NCBI GenBank assembly: GCA_964019655.1
Contig: CAXHTR010000006.1
Location: 744,001-808,000, forward strand
Length of the DNA: 64,000 nucleotides
DNA from: Perkinsela sp. pyNocScin1
Lineage: Eukaryota > Euglenozoa > Kinetoplastea > Prokinetoplastida > Perkinselidae
Reading direction: 5' to 3'
A program made the position numbers and the translations under genes. The stretch's first letter is position 1. Each line of letters begins with the position of its first letter. Below, one piece after another: positions 37,272 to 47,005 of this stretch. Under the pieces are notes generated by a model that was given only the letters and a program-made list of their open reading frames with translations, ran no database searches and was not told where the DNA came from.

Positions 37272-38966
37272 CTACCAATCACTCCATGGAACACCATCCG
37301 TGTCAACGACTGCCTCAATACCGAAACAGGCCTCGAATGTTCGCCTAATGCCGTTGGGGGCGCTTCGCGAAAGCACAGCCGTCCCCTCAAAACGATTCCC
37401 ATCGATACGAAAGTGGATAAGACTCGGTGGCACTCGCGTCATGCGCACTCGTCCCCCGAGATCGTTTTGCCGCAGATCGAGCTCCTCGAGGCTCGCCGGC
37501 AGGAGGTTGAAGTTGACGGGCCCCTCACACAAACTCGCCGCGAGATGTAAAGTTCGCAGTGTTTTCGGTAGATTCGATAAGTCCAGACTCCCGCCAAAAT
37601 AGTTTCCGCTGGCCAAGAGATTTTCCATGCGAACGGGGAGCTGATCCAGCGCCACGGGCCCGCCAAAGCGATTGTGCGATATGTCGAGTGTGACGAGGCT
37701 CATCGGCAGCCCTTCAAACTCGAAATCTCCATCCAAGTCATTATTCGACACTTTGAGTTCTTGGAGAAGTTTCGGGAGCTTACTCGTCTCAATAGATCCT
37801 GTCACGAACCTTCTATACCCGCCAATTTCCACGGAGGTGACCTTGCGCGGCAGCTTGTCGAAGGCAAATGTGCCTTTGACATGCCTATACCCAGCGCTCT
37901 CGGTAATTTGTATGCCCAGCACCACCTCCCACGAGCTCAGCTCGAGACCTTTCCAAAGCTTGAGGGGCAGCGGCCCCCGACTGCGACTGGCGAACGATCG
38001 TTTTGTGTCGTTATCAAGCTTTTCGACGAACTCCATCATGTGCCACAAGTCGTTGAAAACTTGTGGCACGCTCTTGTACACCTTGCCATTTTCATCTGCG
38101 ACGCCACTGATGTACCAACTCTCGTACTTGACGCGAGGCAGCATGTTGACACTGATAACAGCGACGCCAGTAAACTCATTGAATCGCAGATCGAGGACTT
38201 CTAAGCTGCTGGGCAGCTTCGCAGCATATATAGACCCAAAGAGCCGGTTATACGACAAATAGATGGCTTTTGTCGTTATTGGCAGGAAATCGAGGCACAC
38301 CTCTCCATAGAATCTACTATCCGTGAGATTGAGCGACTCAAAGAGGTGTGGCAGATTTCTCAGGTCGAGTGCCCCACTCAGATCGGTCGTGCCAAGCGTG
38401 AGCGTGCGCAGGGAGATCGGGAGCTTGCTGAGGTGTAAACTGCCAGTAAAATAATTTTGCGCGGCATCAAGGGCAGCCAGGTGTTTTGGGAGGTGAGCTA
38501 GGTCGCAACAACCACTAAATTGATTATTGCGTATGCTCAATAGCGTGAGACCCGGCGGTAAGTAGCGAAAGTCAAAGTTCCCGTGAAAAAAGTTTCCTCC
38601 GCCCAAAAAGAAGGCCCCAAGGCTTGCTGGTAGCGTCCGCGTGCACACGCTTCCATGCAAGTTACTGTTCGCTGGAAAGTAGATGACATTTAAACGAGGT
38701 GGCAGAAACGCAATGTCGAGCACATTATCGATGCCTTTTGCGGGTTCTCGTTTCGCTATTTCAACGACTCGGCGCCTTGCGTTGCACTTGACTCCTGGCC
38801 AGCGGCACACTGGGAGGTATCGACCGCTGGGGTGCAGGAATGGTTTCTTGAACTCGTCGCTTGTCTGCTCGATGAGTGTCTCCATGAGGCTCTGGTCAGA
38901 GATGTCGGTCATATGGATCTCCCCAGATGAGCGATCTGGCAGAAGGAGAAGCGATGGTGCTTGCAT
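37272..38966 (-). CDS. Double-module LRR protein (564 aa)
   Basis: Second of three double-module paralogs. The start at 38966 follows CAGTTTTCTTCACTTCAG and one base. Module 1 carries ISDQSLMETLIEQTSDEF and VCRWPGVKCNARRRVVEI; the linker is PQVFNDLWHMMEFVEKL followed by PLPLKLWKGLELSSW; module 2 begins VLGIQITESAGYRHVKGTF. It ends AVVDTDGVPWSDW, whose VDTDG is the family C-cap in short form. The GC content is higher than in the 34849 copy. Confidence 0.92.
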   Translation of the reverse strand: MQAPSLLLLPDRSSGEIHMTDISDQSLMETLIEQTSDEFKKPFLHPSGRYLPVCRWPGVKCNARRRVVEIAKREPAKGIDNVLDIAFLPPRLNVIYFPANSNLHGSVCTRTLPASLGAFFLGGGNFFHGNFDFRYLPPGLTLLSIRNNQFSGCCDLAHLPKHLAALDAAQNYFTGSLHLSKLPISLRTLTLGTTDLSGALDLRNLPHLFESLNLTDSRFYGEVCLDFLPITTKAIYLSYNRLFGSIYAAKLPSSLEVLDLRFNEFTGVAVISVNMLPRVKYESWYISGVADENGKVYKSVPQVFNDLWHMMEFVEKLDNDTKRSFASRSRGPLPLKLWKGLELSSWEVVLGIQITESAGYRHVKGTFAFDKLPRKVTSVEIGGYRRFVTGSIETSKLPKLLQELKVSNNDLDGDFEFEGLPMSLVTLDISHNRFGGPVALDQLPVRMENLLASGNYFGGSLDLSNLPKTLRTLHLAASLCEGPVNFNLLPASLEELDLRQNDLGGRVRMTRVPPSLIHFRIDGNRFEGTAVLSRSAPNGIRRTFEACFGIEAVVDTDGVPWSDW

Positions 38967-38992
38967 TCTGAAGTGAAGAAAACTGTATAGAG
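38967..38992 (-). promoter_or_regulatory. Likely trans-splice acceptor of the 37272-38966 gene
   Basis: The minus strand reads ACAGTTTTCTTCACTTCAG, then A, then the ATG; the AG is at 38968-38969. It rules out the in-frame Met at 39011. Confidence 0.5.
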
Positions 38993-39056
38993 AGAGCAGA
39001 TGAATACTCATTCGAAAATTCCAAGTGATGCGTTTTTCACAAATTTCTTTATCTTC

Positions 39057-40742
39057 TCAGTAATCACTGTATGGAACACCATTCGTATCAACAACCGCCT
39101 GAATGCGAGGCGAAATTTTGAGTGACCACCCGCTGGGCGTATCTCTGGAAATTACAGCTGTCCCCTGAAAATTGTTCCCATCGATGAAAAGGTGGCGGAG
39201 ACTCGGTGGAACTCGCGTCATGCGGACTTTTCCATCGAGCCTGTTGTGCGAAAGATCAAGTTCCTCGAGCCCCGCTGGCAGGAGGTTGAGGTTGACTTCC
39301 TCTGTAAAGCCACATCCAGAAAGCCGCAGAACTCGAAGTGTCCTGGGCAAATTCGTTAGATCGAGCGTCCCTCCAAAATTATTTCTGCTACCTGTTAGGC
39401 TTTCCATGTGTATTGGGAGCAGATCCAGCAATACAGGCCCTGAAAAAAGATTCTGAGACACGTCGAGTGTGATGAGACTCATCGGCAGCTTTCCAAACCT
39501 GAAATCTCCCTCCATGCTGTTGTTTGAAACTCTGAGCTCTTCCAAAGCTTTCGGAAGATGCTCTGTCACAATGTGCCCGTTCACATACTTCCCATATCCT
39601 CCGATTTCAACAGCCCTGACCATGCGCGGCAGCTTATCAAAGTCGAACTTGCCCTTCACTGTTTGAAAGCCGGTGTCCTCAGTGATTTTAATGCTTGTCA
39701 CTCGCATAAGTGAATCAAATTTAAAGCCTTTCCAGAGCTTGAGGGGCAGCGGGTCCCCGTTGCGCTTCAGAAACATTCGCTTAGTATCGCCGTCGAGACC
39801 TTCAATGAAGGCCATCATGTGGGGTAAATCGTCGAAACCCTGAGGCATTTGCTTGTAAATTTTGCCACTTGCATTCGCAATAGCCGTAATATACTCACTG
39901 TCGTACACAACTCGAGGGAGCATATCGATATTGATCACAGCAACCCCTGTAAATTCATTGAATCGCAGGTCCAGCCGTTGCAAGCTACTGGGAAGCTTTG
40001 CAGCTTGGACAGACCCGCAGAGACGGTTGTGTGAGAGATTTAATACGCCAATACATTTTGGTAAGTAATCGAGGCATATCTCCCCGAAGAAGCTGCTTTC
40101 TCGAAGAAACGCCAGTGTAAGCGAGGGCGGCAGGTTTCGCAGGTTGATCGTACCTCTAAAATGGGCAGCCTTGAGATAGAGATAGCGCAAGGATTTGGGT
40201 AGTGTGTGCAGTGCGATGCTGCCAGAGAGCAAAGTATCGAACGCATCGAGCTCGACTACGTGTTTGGGCAAGCTTGTCAGATCACAGCTACCAGAAAAAT
40301 TGTTTTTTCGAATGTTGACCCTCTCCATTCGTGCTGGCAAGCGAGAAAAGTCGAATGTTCCGTTAAAAGAATTGTTTCTTATATCTAGTGATTCGAGACT
40401 GTTGGGAAGTGCTTGTGTTGGTACAGTGCCGAAGAAGTCGCCGCCCTCGGGAAGACAGCAGGATTGGATATGCCGAGGTAGAAACGCAATATGGAGACGG
40501 TCATGCGTGTCTTTGACAGGAAATTCGTGTCTGACTATTTCCATTACTTGGCGCCTTCCGTTGCACTTGACTCCTGGCCAGCGGCACACTGGGAGGTATC
40601 GGCCGCTCGGGTGCTGGAATGGCTGCTTGAATTCGTCGCTTGTCTGCTCGATGAGTGCCTCCATAAGCGTTTGGTCGGAGAGGTCAGTCATTTGGATCTC
40701 TGCAGATGAGCGATGTGGCACTACGAGTAGAGGTGCTTGCAT
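39057..40742 (-). CDS. Double-module LRR protein (561 aa)
   Basis: Third double-module copy, nearest to 34849 in the linker (LPHMMAFIEGLDGDTKRMFL, LKLWKGFKFDSLMRVTSI). Module 1 N-cap is VCRWPGVKCNGRRQVMEI. It ends AVVDTNGVPYSDY. The DNA around the N-cap is almost identical in all three genes while the repeats differ, which points to conversion or selection acting on the cap. Confidence 0.92.
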   Translation of the reverse strand: MQAPLLVVPHRSSAEIQMTDLSDQTLMEALIEQTSDEFKQPFQHPSGRYLPVCRWPGVKCNGRRQVMEIVRHEFPVKDTHDRLHIAFLPRHIQSCCLPEGGDFFGTVPTQALPNSLESLDIRNNSFNGTFDFSRLPARMERVNIRKNNFSGSCDLTSLPKHVVELDAFDTLLSGSIALHTLPKSLRYLYLKAAHFRGTINLRNLPPSLTLAFLRESSFFGEICLDYLPKCIGVLNLSHNRLCGSVQAAKLPSSLQRLDLRFNEFTGVAVINIDMLPRVVYDSEYITAIANASGKIYKQMPQGFDDLPHMMAFIEGLDGDTKRMFLKRNGDPLPLKLWKGFKFDSLMRVTSIKITEDTGFQTVKGKFDFDKLPRMVRAVEIGGYGKYVNGHIVTEHLPKALEELRVSNNSMEGDFRFGKLPMSLITLDVSQNLFSGPVLLDLLPIHMESLTGSRNNFGGTLDLTNLPRTLRVLRLSGCGFTEEVNLNLLPAGLEELDLSHNRLDGKVRMTRVPPSLRHLFIDGNNFQGTAVISRDTPSGWSLKISPRIQAVVDTNGVPYSDY

Positions 40743-41295
40743 TGTAATTTGGATGAAACAATTTCAGTAAAGGCAATGAAAATGCTTTCAGCACTAACAG
40801 CAAAAGCCTCTTTTCTCACTCGTCTATACAAGAGATTGAACGTTGTGAGCTATTTTCAAATCTACATCGAGGTTTTTCAGGTTTTTAAATGGCGTCATTG
40901 TAAGCCTTCTCTATTTCACCTGAGAGCGCAATTTTATGATACGCTGGTGGCTTTTAAGGAAAAGGATTTCCTTAGGGAATATTTCTCCAAGTAAAGATTC
41001 GAGACGGGGCCTAAAAACTGCCTGATATCGGAAGCTTTCAAATTCAGGGAAAGATAAAGCAGTAGATATCACCTTGGCACGCAGCTTTTTGGCTCGTCGT
41101 TTATTCTTCATTAAGAAATACCCTGCATCGCTCGTACCTCCGTGATCAGCAAATCGCTATAGCAGTAGGACGAATCAAACAAAAATCAAATACATAAGCA
41201 GAGCTTACATAAAATCAACTCTAATCACCCACTCTTACCCAAAATCATGCAGCAAAAGTAGCGCAGTGCTCTATTCACGAGAAATCGTCGTTTCC
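40743..41295. other. Intergenic with one weak small frame
   Basis: About 550 bases. The minus strand has an ATG-started frame of 66 codons at 40911-41111, beginning MKNKRRAKKLRAKVISTAL. It is very basic, like a small ribosomal or nucleic-acid-binding protein, but I recognise no family. Low confidence that it is a gene. Confidence 0.3.
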
Positions 41296-42306
41296 CTACT
41301 TCTCTTCATTCACCGGGCTCTCGGCCTTTCCTTCGACACTGCTCACTCCCTCTTCCTCATGCTCATGGCCCTCTTCACCCCTTGTGAGCTCCAGCAAAAA
41401 CGGATCGTGCGGGATCGCCTCCTTGAGCGCTTCAGCCGATATTCGCAGCGCGTCCTCCAGTGTGAGCATATCGCCTGTGATCTCCACCATCGGCGCTTCC
41501 GTTATAGGCCCACCCTGGTCCGTCGAAATTCCCTGCGCCGCGTTCAGCGTCATCGTCTTTTCTTTGAGGTCCTCATAGGAATTCTTTTCGGCATTCTGCG
41601 ACTCTGTAAAAGAGTCGAGCCAGCGGATCGCTGACTCGCAGTCGTCGACGCCGCAGGTCTGCAGGTTGACCGCCGAGGACGAGGCAGCGAACTTGTGGGC
41701 CTTAAAAGCCTCGACTATTCTATCGATGAACTCAAAGCCCTCGAGGGCTGCGTCGTAGCGAGACTGGAAGACGCTGTGGTAGGGACTCGTCTCATTCAGA
41801 AAGTCGTAGCGCGGGTTGACCTTCCAGAGGCTCAGGTCGAGGTCTGCGTCCGTCAGAATCGCCGCGACGGCCTTGTCGACGAGTTCGGGGTGGAAAACCA
41901 TTTTCTGTGACGGTGGGACGAGGCGCAGATCGATCTCCATGGGGTTCTCGGCGCGGCCGAGCGCTCGGCCAAAGTCCTGGAGCGTTGAAACGAGCTCGCC
42001 GTTGACAGTGACGATGCGGTGCTTTGCTGGAATGTTCGCGTGGTCGGCCGGCGAGCCCTCCTGGACGCTCACAACGACGAGGAACTCGTTGAGCTGAATG
42101 CCGAGAGACTCGTCCTCGTCACTCTTGAATAAGAAGACCTGGATGGTGTCGTCGTCGGAGGCGTCGGCAGGGACCTTGGTGTGGGCCTTGTGCTGGGTGA
42201 GGTCCTGCGGCGGGGCGTAGGCCGGGTCGTGGACCTCACCGACGGGGACGTAGTCGTGGGAGGCGACGGCGTCCTTTTTGAGTCGGGAGAGGATGGTTTC
42301 GGACAT
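41296..42306 (-). CDS. PDZ-domain protein (336 aa)
   Basis: A PDZ-like domain spans about residues 54-130: IQVFLFKSDEDESLGIQL provides the first strand and a variant carboxylate-binding loop, then VVSVQEGSPADHANI and IVTVNGELVSTLQDFGRAL give the classic EGSPAxxA and VNG elements. The middle (YHSVFQSRYDAALEGFEF to RWLDSF) is helical and unassigned; the last 80 residues are acidic (EEGHEHEEEGVSS). It lacks a leader, so a cytosolic scaffold or adaptor is inferred. It is single-copy here and clearly GC-richer than its neighbours. Confidence 0.85.
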   Translation of the reverse strand: MSETILSRLKKDAVASHDYVPVGEVHDPAYAPPQDLTQHKAHTKVPADASDDDTIQVFLFKSDEDESLGIQLNEFLVVVSVQEGSPADHANIPAKHRIVTVNGELVSTLQDFGRALGRAENPMEIDLRLVPPSQKMVFHPELVDKAVAAILTDADLDLSLWKVNPRYDFLNETSPYHSVFQSRYDAALEGFEFIDRIVEAFKAHKFAASSSAVNLQTCGVDDCESAIRWLDSFTESQNAEKNSYEDLKEKTMTLNAAQGISTDQGGPITEAPMVEITGDMLTLEDALRISAEALKEAIPHDPFLLELTRGEEGHEHEEEGVSSVEGKAESPVNEEK

Positions 42307-42897
42307 TTTTGAATTATGAGAGAAGTGGAAAAGAAGAGATGAGTGATCGGTAGGGATGAATTTCAGTTAAGCTCGTGTGCAAACACGTGAAGCGGGGGGG
42401 GGGGGGGGGGGGGATTGGGTTTTCTTCGATATTTATCGTTTGCCAACGCTGCAGCTGCTTCAGTACTGCTTATCGGTACATATTCTGAAAATGTGTGCTC
42501 AGGCCAAGAATGCCGCAGCCTTGCATTTCATGATCCAGCACCCAGTGGTCCAAAGATGATATGCTGCTGTGGTGTGGTTGCACGGTGCTACGTCACAAAA
42601 CCTTCGTCGAGTTGAAGGCACAAATCTTGCATGAAATCATGCTTCATGAGACTGGGTAAGATGCACAATCAGCGCTGTAGCACTTGTATGCTCGTAAGCA
42701 CTCGCATCTGTGCTTTAAGAGCAATGCATGGCAATGCATAAAACGTCAAGTTTGTGATAATACGAGCAGCCGAGCTCGGTCTTCTCATCATATTGACCGC
42801 CATAGCAGACATGTGCGCTTGAGATGAATATAAAAAGATTCGTAATTAACCGCACCTCTCAGGTAAGTCTTGGCCTCGTACACCTGTATTCTTAAAA
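42307..42897. other. Intergenic with a G20 tract
   Basis: About 590 bases upstream of the PDZ gene. It contains 20 consecutive G at 42394-42413. A plus-strand frame after it (about 42415-42615) includes NAAAASVLLIGTYSENV and several cysteines but has no ATG start or known family. No minus-strand gene is seen. Confidence 0.5.
42394..42413 (+). repeat. Homopolymer of 20 G
   Basis: A run of 20 G on the plus strand, C20 on the transcribed-sense minus strand, about 90 bases upstream of the PDZ start codon. Such a run could stall polymerases or vary in length. Confidence 0.9.
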
Positions 42898-43695
42898 TTA
42901 TTTTTTAAAGTGATATTCCTCCACAATATCTCGTTCCCACGCATGCACTTCTCCGTCCTCATCCACCACTTTCGTGAAAACGAAGTTCTCAATAACAAAA
43001 GGCATTTCTCCACTCGCTTTTCGAAGCACGGCCGTTCCACTGAGCGGGCAGTTCATAATGATTAGTGTAAGCAGCGTCTGTGGGAAAGACAGGAGCCGAA
43101 AGTCACCTGTGAATCCATTGCTGCTCAGATCGACAGTGGCCAGCGATGGAGGCAAACGCTCAATATCGATTGAGCCACTAAGCGCGTTATGGTTAATATC
43201 GAGATTCTTCAGGGCAACAGGAAGGTCATTAAAATTAATGTCCCCGCCGAAATTATTATTGTACACATCAAAAGTGACGAGCGTATCAGGAAGTGCTGAG
43301 AAGTTTAGTGAACCATGCAGCTCAGTCAAGTTAGCCTCAAAAACGATAAGCGTACGCGGGAGATAGAGCGTGTCCAGCGTTCCATGCATACAACATCCTA
43401 TAATTTCGAAATGTGTCACGAGCGGCGGCGTAAATTCGAATGGGAACTGTTTCTCCGAGAACTCACTACCTTCAAATCTGATCCGAGAAACGCGATCATT
43501 CGCACATTCGAACTCACCTAATCCAGCATTCCATTGGCATACATCGAGAAAGTTACCGTTATCGTCCTGATTCCACTCTTTTTCATCTTCTGACATTCCG
43601 TCGATGAGCATTTCCATGAGCACTTGGTCAGAGAGCGATTCGTAATTCAGGCGGCCGAGGTGTGGGTCGATTGCGCAGAGAATCATGCTTGGCAT
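42898..43695 (-). CDS. LRR protein with VDExG cap (265 aa)
   Basis: It starts MPSMILCAIDPHLGRLNYES with SDQVLMEMLI. The N-cap carries an insertion: CQWNAGLGEFECAND, with eleven residues between the cysteines in place of the usual six. Six repeats are followed by GTAVLRKASGEMPFVIE and the cap VVDEDGEVHAWERDIVEEYH. It heads a tandem set (42898, 43981, 44876, 46004) with conserved order and spacing. Confidence 0.92.
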   Translation of the reverse strand: MPSMILCAIDPHLGRLNYESLSDQVLMEMLIDGMSEDEKEWNQDDNGNFLDVCQWNAGLGEFECANDRVSRIRFEGSEFSEKQFPFEFTPPLVTHFEIIGCCMHGTLDTLYLPRTLIVFEANLTELHGSLNFSALPDTLVTFDVYNNNFGGDINFNDLPVALKNLDINHNALSGSIDIERLPPSLATVDLSSNGFTGDFRLLSFPQTLLTLIIMNCPLSGTAVLRKASGEMPFVIENFVFTKVVDEDGEVHAWERDIVEEYHFKK

Positions 43696-43844
43696 TGAAG
43701 AACTAGAATATGAGCAGCAATCTCTACGAAGATTGATTGAAGGCAGAGAAGAGCTTTTAAAAGTAAATTTCTAGATATGATTGCGATGCGCTCGAACAGT
43801 ATGGCCGACAATGGCAATCCACCTATCAAGCTTTCCATCTCCTT

Positions 43845-43992
43845 TATTGATGATAAAACCACACTATCTCATCTTCCCACGCATGGCGTTTGCCTTCTTC
43901 GTCCACAACTTGCGAAAAACAATTGCTTAAGAATCTAAAAGGCATACCCCCATCCGCTTTTTGGAGCACAGCCGTGCTGCTCAGTGGATTTC
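43845..43992 (-). pseudogene. Detached C-cap of the 43981 gene
   Basis: Read one frame away from the stop of the 43981 gene, the minus strand gives NPLSSTAVLQKADGGMPF, then NCFSQVVDEEGKRHAWEDEI and ends WFYHQ. This is the family C-cap, nearly identical to that of the 44876 gene. A 19-nt deletion relative to 44876 put it out of frame. Confidence 0.8.
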
Positions 43993-44685
43993 GAGACTCT
44001 CTGGAAAAGAAAGGAGCCGGAAGTCACCTGTAAAGGAATTTTCACTCAGGTCGAGCGAAACGAAAGATGGCGGTAATTGCACAATGTCGATCGAGCCACT
44101 GAGCTTGTTATTGCTCAGGTTGATCTTCTGCATGGCTACGGGAAGGTCGATGAGTGAAATTTCGCCGATCAAGCGGTTGTTTTCTGCGCGAAAATGGACG
44201 AGTGTATCGGGTAGGTCCGATAGCGCACAGATTCCGCTAAAATCATTCGATGAAATGTTAAGCGTCTCGAGTTTTTGAGGCAGCACTGCAAAGTTGATAG
44301 TGCCATGCAGCTTCGTGCTCATAACCGCAAGCCTGATGAGACCACGTGGGAGATGCGACGTTTCCATCGTCCCGTGCATATCGCTAAGCGAAGTTAGGAA
44401 GCTCGTCACAAGCGGTGGAATGAATTCGAATGGGAACTGCCTTTCCGAGAACTTGAAACTCGTGAGCAGAATGCTATCAACGCGTTCGCTCTCACACTCG
44501 ACTTCCCACGTGCTGCCGGCCCAGTTGCACACATCATTGAAGTTTCCGTTTTTGTCTTGAAAGAATTTTTTCTGAGTTTCAAGCATTCCACTGATGAGCA
44601 TCTCCATCAGCGCTTGGTCAGAGAGTGAATCATAGTCGAGGCGGCCGAGGGATGGATCGATGCTTTGGAAAGTAAGACTAAGCAT
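43981..44685 (-). CDS. LRR protein truncated by a 19-nt deletion (234 aa)
   Basis: The start at 44685 (MLSLTFQSIDPSLGRLDYDS) is preferred; the in-frame Met at 44715 lies in the leader. The N-cap is CNWAGSTWEVECESE, with the same insertion as its neighbours. Six repeats end at SFPESLEIH. In the sister gene 44876 the same place reads SFPESLEILALFDNPLSG, so a deletion has removed 19 nt and the C-cap. The product could still be made but lacks its cap. Confidence 0.8.
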   Translation of the reverse strand: MLSLTFQSIDPSLGRLDYDSLSDQALMEMLISGMLETQKKFFQDKNGNFNDVCNWAGSTWEVECESERVDSILLTSFKFSERQFPFEFIPPLVTSFLTSLSDMHGTMETSHLPRGLIRLAVMSTKLHGTINFAVLPQKLETLNISSNDFSGICALSDLPDTLVHFRAENNRLIGEISLIDLPVAMQKINLSNNKLSGSIDIVQLPPSFVSLDLSENSFTGDFRLLSFPESLEIH

Positions 44686-44875
44686 TGTAACAGTAGAATT
44701 AGTGGCGTTAAACATTGATTGAAGGCACGAAAAAGCTTATCTCAAGTTAATTTGCAAATTCAACTTGACTTATCTAAGTTACATTATGACCTACAATAAT
44801 TTTCTAGTCTTAACAAGTCTTTTCAGTCTTCATGAGCTCTCACCCCTTCTTAGGACGGGCTATCGTTCCCCTTCA

Positions 44876-45733
44876 TTAATAATAATCGCACATTATCTCG
44901 TCTTCCCACGCATGTCTTTTCCCTTCTTCATCAACAACTTGCGAAAAACAATTGCTTTTGAGTTCAAAAGGCATGTCCCCATCCGCTTTTTGGAGCACAG
45001 CCATCCCGCTCAGTGGATTGTCAAAAAGCGCTAGTATTTCGAGACTCTCTGGAAAGGAATGGAGCCGAAAGTCCCCTGTACACGAGTTCTCGCTAAGGTC
45101 CATCGTAACAAGCGATGGCGGTAGCCGAACAATGTTGATGGAGCCGATCAGATTGTTGTTACTCAGGTCAATTTCTTTCAAGGCCAAAGGAAGACTATTC
45201 AGTGCAATTTCGCCACTGAAATTGTTGTGCGAAACTTTGAACGAGATGAGTGTATCGGGCAAGTCCGATAATACACAGCTTCCACTAAAATCATTGAAAG
45301 AAATGATCAACTTCTGGAGTTTTCTCGGCAGCGCAGCAAAGTTGATGGTGCCATGCAGATTAGCGCGCGCAACCTCAAACCTGATGAGACCACGTGGTAT
45401 ATGTGGCGTGTGCAGCGTCCCGTGCATTTCACAAAATGACGAAACAAAGCTCGTGACAAGCGGCGGAATGAATTCGAATGGGAACTGCCTGTCCGAGAGC
45501 TTGATGTGCAAAAACATAATGTCATCAACGCGATCACTTTCACACTCGACTTTTCTCAGGAAGCCTTTCCACTCGCATGCGTCCTTGAAGTTTCCGTTTT
45601 CATCTTGAAATTCTTTCTTTTCTTGGTCTTCCATGCCGCTTATGAGCATCTCCATCAGCGCTTGATCAGAGAGGGAATCATAGTCGAGGCGGCCGAGTGC
45701 TGGGTCCATTGCGTAGAGAAGTGGGTTTGGCAT
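44876..45733 (-). CDS. LRR protein with VDExG cap (285 aa)
   Basis: Intact sister of the 43981 gene. I use MPNPLLYAMDPALGRLDYDS at 45733; an ATG 21 nt earlier is in frame, but TGCAG lies between them. The N-cap is ACEWKGFLRKVECESD. Seven repeats are followed by GMAVLQKADGDMPFELK and VVDEEGKRHAWEDEIMCDYY. The C-terminal 50 codons match the detached cap at 43845-43992 almost base for base. Confidence 0.92.
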   Translation of the reverse strand: MPNPLLYAMDPALGRLDYDSLSDQALMEMLISGMEDQEKKEFQDENGNFKDACEWKGFLRKVECESDRVDDIMFLHIKLSDRQFPFEFIPPLVTSFVSSFCEMHGTLHTPHIPRGLIRFEVARANLHGTINFAALPRKLQKLIISFNDFSGSCVLSDLPDTLISFKVSHNNFSGEIALNSLPLALKEIDLSNNNLIGSINIVRLPPSLVTMDLSENSCTGDFRLHSFPESLEILALFDNPLSGMAVLQKADGDMPFELKSNCFSQVVDEEGKRHAWEDEIMCDYY

Positions 45734-46003
45734 TTCGATGATAGAATACTGCATGAGTTATATTTTACTCTCTAATTATGAAGAAATAATCAGAGAGGGA
45801 AATTTGTGCAGAATGGTTTCATAATGTTAATGTCATACGTTTTTTTGATACATTACTTTTTGCATGCTTTTTAAAAATACATATTGTATATGAATTGTCC
45901 TATTATCTGAATGAGTTCATATCTGTCTTTGTCTGTATCAATTTATCATCAATATATTTTCATTTAAACGTAATTTCATTCACAAAAAAGCGCAAACCCT
46001 ATG

Positions 46004-46849
46004 CTATATCGCCTGAGCGAATATTTCAGCTTCCCACGCATGAGTATTCCCATTCTCATCCAGCACTGTTTTGATATCGTCATTGCTTAACCTAAAAGGC
46101 ATCCTGCCACTCGCTTTTCGAAGGACAACAGTTCCACTCCATTTGTTGAAGCAAATGTCTACGTTCTTTAGACGTGATGGAAGATCCAGAAGCTGAAAAT
46201 CTCCTGTGAAATCATTTGCACTCAAAAAGAGAGAGCGTAGCGCTTGCGGCAGGTTTTTAAGCACAACTGATCCATGTAGCCGATTATTACGTAGGTTCAG
46301 AGTTTCAAGCATTGATGGCAGGTGATTCAGAGATATTTCCCCTGAAAATTGGTTGCTGTCTGCGTATAGACGTGAAAGTGAACTGGGAAGGTTTTCAAGT
46401 GCACAAGATCCGCAAAAGGAGTTAAACGAAATGCAGATGTCCTGTAGACCCCTGGGCAAGCCACGAAAGTCCACCATAGCGCTCAGCGAATTCCCATATA
46501 CAGTGAATTTGACAAGATGGACGGGTAGGACTCGTGTATCAAGCGATCCCCGCATGAGGCAATAGACAGCTTCAAAATACGTCACGAGCGGGGGAATGTA
46601 CTCAAATGCCACTGGCTTTTCAGTAAAAACCCAATATGACATTTTGACATGTGTCACTCGATCATCTGTGCACACAACGTTCTCCCACTCGCACACATCG
46701 AGGAAATTTCCGCTTTTATCCTGAAGTACTTCAATATGCTCTTCTTTCATGCGTGAAGTAAATATCTCCATCAGCGTTTGGTCAGAGAGGGAATCGTAGT
46801 CGAGGCGCCCGAGCGATGGGTCCACTGCGTACAGAAGCGAATATGGCAT
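46004..46849 (-). CDS. LRR protein with VDExG-type cap (281 aa)
   Basis: The start at 46849 (MPYSLLYAVDPSLGRLDYDS) aligns with the 44876 gene; the frame is open to 46909. The N-cap VCEWENVVCTDDRV lacks the insertion of its three neighbours. Seven repeats are followed by GTVVLRKASGRMPFRLS and VLDENGNTHAWEAEIFAQAI. It is the outermost and most diverged member of this tandem set. Confidence 0.92.
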   Translation of the reverse strand: MPYSLLYAVDPSLGRLDYDSLSDQTLMEIFTSRMKEEHIEVLQDKSGNFLDVCEWENVVCTDDRVTHVKMSYWVFTEKPVAFEYIPPLVTYFEAVYCLMRGSLDTRVLPVHLVKFTVYGNSLSAMVDFRGLPRGLQDICISFNSFCGSCALENLPSSLSRLYADSNQFSGEISLNHLPSMLETLNLRNNRLHGSVVLKNLPQALRSLFLSANDFTGDFQLLDLPSRLKNVDICFNKWSGTVVLRKASGRMPFRLSNDDIKTVLDENGNTHAWEAEIFAQAI

Positions 46850-47005
46850 TTGTAATAGCGTTTTGAAAAAGTGCGTGCCAATAGACGACAGCTTTGCTGT
46901 AGATTTCAAATTGATATATTTTCATGTAATGCTCTTGTATTCATTGTTGAAAAGCCCAATTACAATAACACGCTTGATCTAAGATTCTTTTGAATGCACC
47001 TCAAT

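Noticed and set aside
42415-42615. Plus-strand frame after the G20 tract
   Set aside because: Protein-like in places but no ATG, no homolog recognised and in the wrong direction for this array.
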